This document shows positions 7,003 to 12,671 of a DNA stretch of 13,463 nt, in pieces (position 1 is the first letter of the stretch; the number at the start of each line of letters is the position of its first letter). The position numbers and the translations under genes were made by a program. Under the pieces are notes generated by a model. It saw only the letters and a program-made list of their open reading frames with translations, was not told the DNA's origin and did no database searches. The stretch is from NCBI GenBank assembly GCA_029261905.1, contig JAJDAM010000301.1, forward strand, positions 1 to 13,463, written 5' to 3'. The stretch is from Deltaproteobacteria bacterium. GTDB lineage: Bacteria; Myxococcota_A; UBA9160; SMWR01.

Positions 7003-7788
7003 GTGAGCGAACAACAACTCGACTTGAGCCGCATCTTCGATATCGAACCCCACGGTCCAGACACGTTCGTTGGCGAGAGCCCTCCCTATTCATGGGGCCG
7101 GATCTACGGCGGATTGGTCGTCGCGCAGGCATTGTGGGCAGCGACCCAGACGGTTCGCGATGGACACAGTCTTCATTCGCTGCACGCCTATTTCATCCTC
7201 GGCGGTGATCTTGCAGAACCCGTTCGCTACGAAGTCGATCGGGTTCGCAATGGTCGATCCTTCACGACGCGTCGAGTCGCCGCGCGGCAGAGTTCTGGAG
7301 CGATCCTGATACTCAGCTGTTCGTTTCAAGCCGACGAGAGCGGCCCCGAAACGCAGTCGGCTCAATTGCCCGAGGTGCCGTCGCCGAGTGATCTCGAGCA
7401 GGAGTGGGATGCGGGGGCGCTGAAGTGCACCATCGAACTTCCGGACAAGCCACCCCGCTCGATGGCTTGGGTGCGGTATCCCGACGGCCTTCCCGACGAT
7501 CCGCGGCTTCATGCATGCGCGTTGGCATACCTGTCCGACGTCAATCCGATGTCGGCTGTCCATCGCTCGTTTCCGAACGAACCGGAAGGCGGACTGATGG
7601 GCGCGAGTCTCGACCACACGATGTGGTTTCATCGTCCGGCCCGCGCAGACGGCTGGTTGCTGATCGACATGAACGCGCACGGGATGATTCGTAGCCGCGG
7701 CCTCGCTACAGGAACGGTGTTCCACCCCGACGGTGCCCACATCGCCACCATCGCACAAGAGGGGTTGCTGCGATTGCCGCGAGCTTGA
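7003..7788 (+). CDS. TesB-like acyl-CoA thioesterase (double hotdog)
   Basis: Seen: 261 residues, slightly shorter than E. coli TesB. RIYGGLVVAQALWAA (33-47), LHSLHAYFILGGD (57-69) and RNGRSFTTRRVAARQ (82-96) match the N-terminal hotdog. SLDHTMWFHRP (202-212) and ATIAQEGLLR (248-257) match the C-terminal one, with Asp204 and Gln252 at the expected catalytic positions. The GTG start is constrained: TAG at 6985 is an in-frame stop six codons upstream, and only a CTG lies between. No Shine-Dalgarno precedes it. Known: TesB hydrolyses acyl-CoA to acid plus CoA with broad chain-length range. Inference: it relieves CoA trapping when an intermediate is not metabolised. It is convergent with the flavoprotein gene, 29 bp away. 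Confidence 0.94.
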   Translation: MSEQQLDLSRIFDIEPHGPDTFVGESPPYSWGRIYGGLVVAQALWAATQTVRDGHSLHSLHAYFILGGDLAEPVRYEVDRVRNGRSFTTRRVAARQSSGAILILSCSFQADESGPETQSAQLPEVPSPSDLEQEWDAGALKCTIELPDKPPRSMAWVRYPDGLPDDPRLHACALAYLSDVNPMSAVHRSFPNEPEGGLMGASLDHTMWFHRPARADGWLLIDMNAHGMIRSRGLATGTVFHPDGAHIATIAQEGLLRLPRA

Positions 7789-7817
7789 CGGCGTCTGTTT
7801 CAACGAGCCCTTCGTCG

Positions 7818-8984
7818 TCAGCGAAAGACCTTCAGCATCACCGATTCCGGTTCGAGCCCGAGCAACACCCGTCCTCCGTCGTCGATCAGCGATGGCGAAA
7901 CGGTCATATGCTGGCGGATCACACGAACGTCGCGTGCGAGCTTTTCCAGCGGGGAGTCGATCTCGTTGGCGGTCGTGCCAGCAGCTTCTGCGACTGTGTC
8001 GACCGCTTCTGCGCACGCGAGCGCCGCGTCCGAACACGCGATCGCAAACAGCGCCCGCGATCTGTCGGAGAACTGTTGGTTCGCCCGAACGGCATCCCAC
8101 AGCGCGGCAGCGTTATCGAGCACCAACGCACGAGCGGAACGCAAACGTACTTCCGCGCGCGCGATCGCATGCTGGGCGTGAGGTCTGTCGCGTAATTTGA
8201 TCGCGGAAAAGCGCGGCGTCTTGCCGGTCGCGAGCTTCGTGAACTCGTCGAGCGCAGCCCTCGCAATGCCAAAACCGACCGCGACTTTGTTGTAGGCGAG
8301 CCTCGGGCCCAGTGGGATCTGCAGGACCACGGAATCAGCGACACGCTGGCGGTTTACATTTCCGAGCCCGGTCCCGATGTGTTCATCCGGAACGAAAACA
8401 TCGTCGACGCGCACATCGTGGCTGCCGGAGCCACGCAATCCCGAGACGTTCCAGGAGTCGATGATTTCGAACTCGCCCTTCGGTATCGCCGCTTGTATCG
8501 GAAACTGGCCGGGGACCGGTTCTCCATCAGCGTGGGGGGCCACCAACGCTGTGAAGACCCGACTGTTGTGGCAACCGCTGACGAACGACCATTGGCCGTT
8601 GACCCGATAGCCACCTTCGACCCGATCGGCGCGGCCGACGTTCGCCGTCGAGCCACATACGATGACAGCAGGATCCGCAAACAGATCGGTTCCCTTCTCG
8701 TAGGCGAGTCCAGCGAGCGAGAACGACTCGATGCCAATCATCAGATTCCAGCCCGCTGCGCCATCTCCTTCCGAGATGGCTTCGATGACTCGAATCTGGG
8801 TATCCGGTGAGGCTTCCGCGCCGTCGAGCCATTTGGGGGCTGCGACCCGGTAGAGACCCTGATCGGCCATTGCCTCCGCGACTCGGGATGGCAGTCTGCG
8901 CTCCCGGTCTGCTTCGGCGGCCGCGGCGCGGACAATGGGTTGCAATGCGCGAGCTCTGACGATGTAGTCGCTTTCGGGAGTCAT
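7818..8984 (-). CDS. Acyl-CoA dehydrogenase-fold flavoprotein, probably a flavin-dependent monooxygenase (HsaA/HpaC2-type)
   Basis: Seen: 388 residues from the ATG at 8984. The acyl-CoA dehydrogenase fold is recognisable, but GWN (78-80), GGYRVNGQWSFVSGCHNS (124-141), WNVSGLRGSGSHDV (178-191) and the C-terminal LARDVRVIRQHM...GRVLLGLEP (349-379) are those of the group D monooxygenase branch. That branch contains HsaA, HpaH-type hydroxylases and DszC-like enzymes. I see no clear equivalent of the dehydrogenase catalytic glutamate. Known: these oxygenases take reduced FMN/FAD from a separate reductase and hydroxylate aromatic or other rings. No reductase gene is in the window. The LysR gene lies 186 bp upstream on the same strand and may control it. 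A true acyl-CoA dehydrogenase is the less likely alternative. Confidence 0.85.
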   Translation of the reverse strand: MTPESDYIVRARALQPIVRAAAAEADRERRLPSRVAEAMADQGLYRVAAPKWLDGAEASPDTQIRVIEAISEGDGAAGWNLMIGIESFSLAGLAYEKGTDLFADPAVIVCGSTANVGRADRVEGGYRVNGQWSFVSGCHNSRVFTALVAPHADGEPVPGQFPIQAAIPKGEFEIIDSWNVSGLRGSGSHDVRVDDVFVPDEHIGTGLGNVNRQRVADSVVLQIPLGPRLAYNKVAVGFGIARAALDEFTKLATGKTPRFSAIKLRDRPHAQHAIARAEVRLRSARALVLDNAAALWDAVRANQQFSDRSRALFAIACSDAALACAEAVDTVAEAAGTTANEIDSPLEKLARDVRVIRQHMTVSPSLIDDGGRVLLGLEPESVMLKVFR

Positions 8985-8988
8985 CGGG

Positions 8989-8993
8989 TCTCC
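8989..8993 (-). promoter_or_regulatory. Shine-Dalgarno that decides the flavoprotein start
   Basis: GGAGA lies four bases before the ATG at 8984. The in-frame ATG at 9029, 15 codons upstream, has no ribosome site. The intervening residues (MGSFGTASEDSAGDP) do not resemble the family, so the downstream ATG is preferred. Confidence 0.6.
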
Positions 8994-9074
8994 AGCTGAA
9001 TCTTCACTCGCAGTTCCGAAGGATCCCATGGTTCCACGCGCGCTGGGGATTCGATCTGGATACGAGCCCTGTCG

Positions 9075-9102
9075 AACCTATCGCGACCACTCCGCGTGTC
9101 AA
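9075..9102 (-). promoter_or_regulatory. Candidate sigma-70 promoter for the flavoprotein gene
   Basis: On the minus strand a perfect TTGACA (9102-9097) is followed after 16 bases by TAGGTT (9080-9075). That leaves an untranslated leader of about 85 bases before the ATG at 8984. The -10 box is weak (three of six consensus bases). The position in the gap between the LysR and flavoprotein genes is right for independent transcription of the latter. Confidence 0.35.
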
Positions 9103-9170
9103 CGAGCGTCAGATCGCGAGCGGCCGAAACGCGTCCCGGATCTCGATACGACACTCATCTGAAATCGCGC

Positions 9171-10088
9171 CTAGCCGAGGCGTTCGAGCAGCGCGCTTCG
9201 AAACGCCGCCTGAATACGGGTCGAGCGGACGTCGGCAAGTTCGTTGAGCCAGATTCCATCACGCAATGGTTTCCGCGGTCCATGAATCACGGCGAGTTCT
9301 TTCCGCTTTCGCAGCGGCTCCACGAGGTTGCTCGCGAGTACGGTCGCACCGACGCCGTTGCGGGCCAGCTCCAGCGCCAGGTCCGAACTGGAATCGGCCC
9401 ACACGCGGATTCTGCTTCGATCGATTCGATGTCGCTTGCCGAAGTGATGAGCGACCCAGCGATCGATCAGAGGCCCGCTTCGGAAAAAATCGACGAATGA
9501 CAGCCGCGAGATGGCATCGAAGTCGATCTTCCCGCGCGGACGATCGCGAACTGCAAGGACCAGCTGCTGGTCGAACAGATGAGAAGAGCGGATCGCACTG
9601 GGTGTCGGTGGACCCTGCAAGGCGAGACCAAAGTCGAGCCGGCCTTCCAACAGGCCATCGAGCAGCTCCGCACGGGAGCCGTACACCGTACGCACTCGCG
9701 CGTGTGGATACTCGTTGAGAAAATGCTCGAGCACGCTGCTGAGTTGAAGGCGCGAGAATCCTACGAAGAGGCCGAGTCGGATCCAGCCCCGGACTTCGGG
9801 ATCGCCGTCTCGAATCTCGTCGAGCGCGCTCGTAATCTGTCCTTCGATCTCCGAGTACGCCTTGTGAAGCAACAGTCCCTCGCGCGTCAGTACGAGCTTC
9901 CTGCCCACGCGGTGGAAGAGGGTGACTTCCAGCGATGATTCGAGGCCTGCGAGGCTGTGGCTGATCGCCGAGCGGGTCAGTGAGAGTTGAGAGGCGGCCG
10001 CGCTGACACCGCCGCATTCCGCGATCGCGAAAAACGTGCGCAACTTGTTGAGATCAACGGAGAGTGAGTTCAGATTGATTGATTTCAT
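9171..10088 (-). CDS. LysR-type transcriptional regulator
   Basis: Seen: 305 residues, the normal LysR length. The N-terminal winged helix-turn-helix covers about 12-72: LNKLRTFFAIAECGGVSAAA, then QLSLTRSAISHSLAGLE as recognition helix region, then LFHRVGRKLVLTREG. A periplasmic-binding-like effector domain follows from about 100 (RLGLFVGFSRLQL) to the end. Known: LysR proteins bind T-N11-A dyads in DNA, usually activating a divergent target and repressing themselves, in response to a small co-inducer. Here the divergent gene is the MTHFR-like one, 50 bp away, and the downstream gene is the monooxygenase-like flavoprotein. Both are natural targets (inference). The ATG at 10088 has no obvious Shine-Dalgarno. 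The co-inducer cannot be read from the sequence. Confidence 0.95.
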   Translation of the reverse strand: MKSINLNSLSVDLNKLRTFFAIAECGGVSAAASQLSLTRSAISHSLAGLESSLEVTLFHRVGRKLVLTREGLLLHKAYSEIEGQITSALDEIRDGDPEVRGWIRLGLFVGFSRLQLSSVLEHFLNEYPHARVRTVYGSRAELLDGLLEGRLDFGLALQGPPTPSAIRSSHLFDQQLVLAVRDRPRGKIDFDAISRLSFVDFFRSGPLIDRWVAHHFGKRHRIDRSRIRVWADSSSDLALELARNGVGATVLASNLVEPLRKRKELAVIHGPRKPLRDGIWLNELADVRSTRIQAAFRSALLERLG

Positions 10089-10126
10089 TCAACATATACG
10101 ATCAAACGTTTCACTTTACTTGTCAA
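10074..10126. promoter_or_regulatory. AT-rich divergent operator/promoter region with LysR-type dyads
   Basis: This is the most AT-rich stretch of the window. TTGA-N6-TCAA at 10079-10092 is a perfect dyad, contains T-N11-A (10080 and 10092), and overlaps the LysR start codon. TTGAT (10075-10079) and ATCAA (10101-10105) form a wider inverted pair, and AAACGTTT (10104-10111) is a perfect palindrome. On the minus strand TTGACA (10126-10121) is a consensus -35, but the nearest TATA-like bases are 19-22 bp away, a poor spacing. Inference: this is the binding region for the LysR protein, controlling itself and the MTHFR-like gene. Confidence 0.5.
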
Positions 10127-10138
10127 TGACGGCGGGCG

Positions 10139-11035
10139 ATGTTCGACGGGATGGCTGTCGGTCGACTCGACATCTCGCTGGAGATCACACCGCCGAAGCT
10201 CTTGCGGCCGGCAGTGCTGCTGCGCCGGGCAGGCGCATTGGGCGCCTTGCCGTCATACGTCAACGTGATTCACCGCACAGACCGGTGGTCGAGTCTCGAT
10301 GCTTCGATCGCACTGCGAGACGCGGGCTTCGAGCCGGTATGGCACGTCGCAAACCGGGGTCGGCTCGCGCAGGATCTCGAATCGGAAATCGAGCGCGCCA
10401 ACGCAGCCGGGTTGCGTCGGGTGCTCTGTGTGCGGGGCGAGTACAAGGCTCACGATTCGGTCGAAACTCCGAAGATTCGCGAAGTCGTCCGGATGATCCG
10501 CCGTCGGGTTCCCGAATCGCACATCGCGGTAACGCTGAATCACCACCAGAGCCCTTCGCGAGTGATGAGAAATCTGCTTCCGAAGCTCGAAGCGGGTGCC
10601 GACTCGGTACAAACCCAGTTGACATTCGAACTGGATGCTCTGCGCCCGTATGCAGAGTCTGCGAAGAAGGAACACCCGGATCTCGAGATTACGCCGATGC
10701 TGCTACCGGTGTTGTCGTTGAAGGCGGCGCTGCAGTTGTCCCGTCGACTTTCGGTCGCGATTCCTCCCGAACTGCTGCGCGGGTTGGCGCGCGAAGGCGA
10801 AGAAGCGGGTTGGAGACACTTCGCACGGCTCGTCGCGGCGATTCGCGACAGCCCATTGTTCGATGGTGTCGCGCTGATGACGCCGATGGACATGGACGAC
10901 GATTTCGCGATCCGAATGGCCAGCGCGATCGAACCACACAGCGGCTCTGAATCACGGAGCGCGCGGATCCACAAGCGGATCAGCGTGAAGGCAACTCGAT
11001 GTTCGGGTCATCGGGATTCGGCCGATACAGGATGA
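10139..11035 (+). CDS. Methylenetetrahydrofolate reductase-like protein (MetF superfamily)
   Basis: Seen: 298 residues with the MTHFR TIM-barrel layout. SLEITPP (13-19) holds Glu15, equivalent to the MetF proton donor. VNVIHRTDRW (41-50), HVANRGR (69-75), LRRVLCVRGEYK (92-103), AGADSVQTQLTF (152-163), ITPMLLPVLSLKAAL (184-198) and the IPPELLRGL region (208-216) follow in family order. The residue matching MetF Asp120, normally in RGD, is Glu101. The last ~33 residues look unstructured and overlap the convergent yhbY gene by 56 bp. Known: MetF reduces 5,10-methylene-THF to 5-methyl-THF with FAD. Inference: with a divergent LysR regulator and no methionine genes nearby, it may serve one-carbon flow from demethylation or use another substrate. 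ATG at 10151 is an alternative start. Confidence 0.82.
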   Translation: MFDGMAVGRLDISLEITPPKLLRPAVLLRRAGALGALPSYVNVIHRTDRWSSLDASIALRDAGFEPVWHVANRGRLAQDLESEIERANAAGLRRVLCVRGEYKAHDSVETPKIREVVRMIRRRVPESHIAVTLNHHQSPSRVMRNLLPKLEAGADSVQTQLTFELDALRPYAESAKKEHPDLEITPMLLPVLSLKAALQLSRRLSVAIPPELLRGLAREGEEAGWRHFARLVAAIRDSPLFDGVALMTPMDMDDDFAIRMASAIEPHSGSESRSARIHKRISVKATRCSGHRDSADTG

Positions 11036-11345
11036 CGGTATGGCCCACCAGGCCGCACAGTGCCGCTCCGGTCCGTTCGGCCAGCGCCTCCGCGGCCGCT
11101 TTCTTGTCCGCCGGTTCACGCATGCGGACCTTGACGAGTTCGTGCTGGAGCAGTGCCGCATCGAGGGCGCGCATCACGCCGGCGCTGAGACCCGCTTCGC
11201 CGACCTGGACCACCGCCTTCAGTGGATTGGCGAGAGCGCGCAACGCCCTGCGCTGATAACCGGCGAGCTTCGGCGCAGGTCGCTTCGGATCGGGGTTCGA
11301 TTCGGTCTTTGAGTTCGAAGCCATTGCGCCGCGAGCATCCCCCAT
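10980..11345 (-). CDS. yhbY: YhbY-like CRM-domain RNA-binding protein
   Basis: Seen: 121 residues. From about 27 the sequence follows E. coli YhbY: LAGYQRRALRALANPLKAVV, the CRM loop VGEAGLS with GEAG at 49-52 (the GxxG RNA-binding loop), ALLQHELVKVRM, and the end VGHTVILYRP (100-109). The first ~26 residues are an extra charged, proline-containing N-terminus. ATG at 11324 (MASNSK) is a possible shorter start; neither has a strong ribosome site. Known: YhbY binds pre-50S ribosomal particles and acts in ribosome assembly. It is a housekeeping-type gene set among catabolic genes, with its 3' end overlapping the convergent MTHFR-like gene. Identification is firm; linkage to the neighbours is probably accidental. 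Confidence 0.93.
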   Translation of the reverse strand: MGDARGAMASNSKTESNPDPKRPAPKLAGYQRRALRALANPLKAVVQVGEAGLSAGVMRALDAALLQHELVKVRMREPADKKAAAEALAERTGAALCGLVGHTVILYRPNPDDPNIELPSR

Positions 11346-11472
11346 TTGCCGCCGATACGCGACTCGCAGGTCGGGGAAATACTCCAGCCTGAACCTCTGC
11401 GCTGGGCGACGAATGGAGTTTTACCGCAGCCTGTTGGATGGAGGTCGAAGCGGGTCGCAGTACCATGCGGGC
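11346..11472. promoter_or_regulatory. Divergent intergenic region between yhbY and the second CoA transferase
   Basis: This is 127 bp if the CoA transferase starts at 11473. GGAGGT at 11440-11445 is a strong Shine-Dalgarno by itself but is 27 bases from that ATG, and no in-frame start codon follows it at normal distance. The frame is open back to an ATG at 11413. I see no convincing -35/-10 pair. Confidence 0.3.
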
Positions 11473-12642
11473 ATGGACACCCGTGATCGCCCCCTTTCGG
11501 ACCTGAAGGTTCTCGATATGTCTCGCGTGATGGCGGGGCCCTACGGCGCGCGGCTGCTCTGTGATCTCGGCGCGGACGTCGTGAAACTCGAGCCGCCCGA
11601 GTCGGACATCACACGCAATTGGGGCGTCCAACAGCACGGACTGTCGGGCTTCTATACCCAACAGAACGCGGGGAAACGCAATGTCTGCATCGATCTGAAG
11701 ACTGCCGACGGGCCCGAGTTGGTGCGGCGGCTGGCGGATCGCGCCGACGTGCTCATCGAGAACTTCCGGCCGGGTGTGATGGCGCGAATGGGGCTGGACT
11801 ACGCGACGCTTCGGCAGCGAAACCCGCGGTTGATCATGCTGTCGGTGACGGGTTTCGGTCAGAACGGCCCCGAGTCCCATCGGCAGGCCTACGCTCCGGT
11901 CATCCACGCCGAGGCCGGCTACATCGCACGTCACGCCGAAATGGACGGCAACTCGCCGACGGACCCGATCTTCTCGTTGGCCGATTCGTACTCGGCGCTG
12001 CACGGGACGATTGGCTTGTTGTCAGCGCTTCACATGCGTGAGCGAACCGGTCTGGGGCAACACGTAGATCTGTGCATGCTGCGCGCGATGGTGGCGACCG
12101 ATGACTACAGCCATCACCTGCTCGACGATGACCTGCCGCCCGAGCGCCTCGGAGGGCATGTTTTCGATGCAGTCGGTGGGCCGATACTGATCTCCTCGCA
12201 ATGGAAGGGATTGTGGCACCAATTCAAGACCGTGCTCGGAGTGTCGGCTCCCGATGGTGCCAGCCTCGACGAGAAGATCGCCAATCGCGAGCGCGCCGTG
12301 CGGCAGAAAGTCTCCTCGTACACCGATCGCGCGGAACTCGAGAGGGATCTCGAACGAGCGGAGCTGCCTTGGGGTGTCGTTCGATCGATGCACGAAGTCC
12401 TGGACTCCCCGACCCTCCAGGCGTCCGGTGTGTACGCCGAAATCGACGACCGCGGTGCCGGGAAGCGAAAGGTGATCCAGGCACCGTATGAGTTTTCGGA
12501 CGCAGATTCGGGCATTCGTGGCCCTGCACCCCATCGCGGCGAGCACAATGCAGAGGTTCTCGAGGAATGGCTATCGCTTCGGCAACACCAGATCGAGGGT
12601 TTCGAGAAATCCAAGGTGCTGCTGCGCGACGACGCGCGATGA
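11473..12642 (+). CDS. Second family III CoA transferase (CaiB/BaiF)
   Basis: Seen: 389 residues from the ATG at 11473, chosen because family members begin just before LSDLKVLDMSRVMAGPYGAR (8-27); ATG at 11413 would add 20 unrelated residues. LGADVVKLEPPESD (32-45), NAGKRNVCIDL (65-75), DVLIENFRPGV (92-102) and SVTGFGQNGPES (124-135) are family blocks. Asp171 in FSLADSYSALHG is the expected catalytic aspartate. GERTGLGQHVDLCMLRAM-type sequence follows near 190-208. Known: formation and exchange of acyl-CoA through an enzyme-bound anhydride. It is clearly divergent from the copy at 4834, for example in lacking the GPTMGDSGTG context, so it likely has another substrate. It is transcribed alone, convergent with the alcohol dehydrogenase gene. 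Confidence 0.93.
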   Translation: MDTRDRPLSDLKVLDMSRVMAGPYGARLLCDLGADVVKLEPPESDITRNWGVQQHGLSGFYTQQNAGKRNVCIDLKTADGPELVRRLADRADVLIENFRPGVMARMGLDYATLRQRNPRLIMLSVTGFGQNGPESHRQAYAPVIHAEAGYIARHAEMDGNSPTDPIFSLADSYSALHGTIGLLSALHMRERTGLGQHVDLCMLRAMVATDDYSHHLLDDDLPPERLGGHVFDAVGGPILISSQWKGLWHQFKTVLGVSAPDGASLDEKIANRERAVRQKVSSYTDRAELERDLERAELPWGVVRSMHEVLDSPTLQASGVYAEIDDRGAGKRKVIQAPYEFSDADSGIRGPAPHRGEHNAEVLEEWLSLRQHQIEGFEKSKVLLRDDAR

Positions 12643-12671
12643 CCCGCTGAGCGGGCGGCTTGCCGCTCGCT
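12643..12671. terminator. Hairpin between convergent CoA transferase and alcohol dehydrogenase genes
   Basis: The 27-bp gap between two convergent stops holds two alternative hairpins. CCCGC-TGA-GCGGG spans 12643-12655. A longer one pairs 12650-12659 (AGCGGGCGGC) with 12662-12671 (GCCGCTCGCT); nine of ten positions match and the tenth can be a G-U pair. There is no T-run on either side, so intrinsic termination would be weak, but location and stem strength suit a bidirectional transcription end. Confidence 0.45.

Noticed and set aside
10036..10950. A 304-codon plus-strand frame overlapping the MTHFR-like gene
   Set aside because: It begins inside the antisense of the LysR gene and its translation is Arg/Ser-rich and low complexity. 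The other frame carries all MTHFR motifs.
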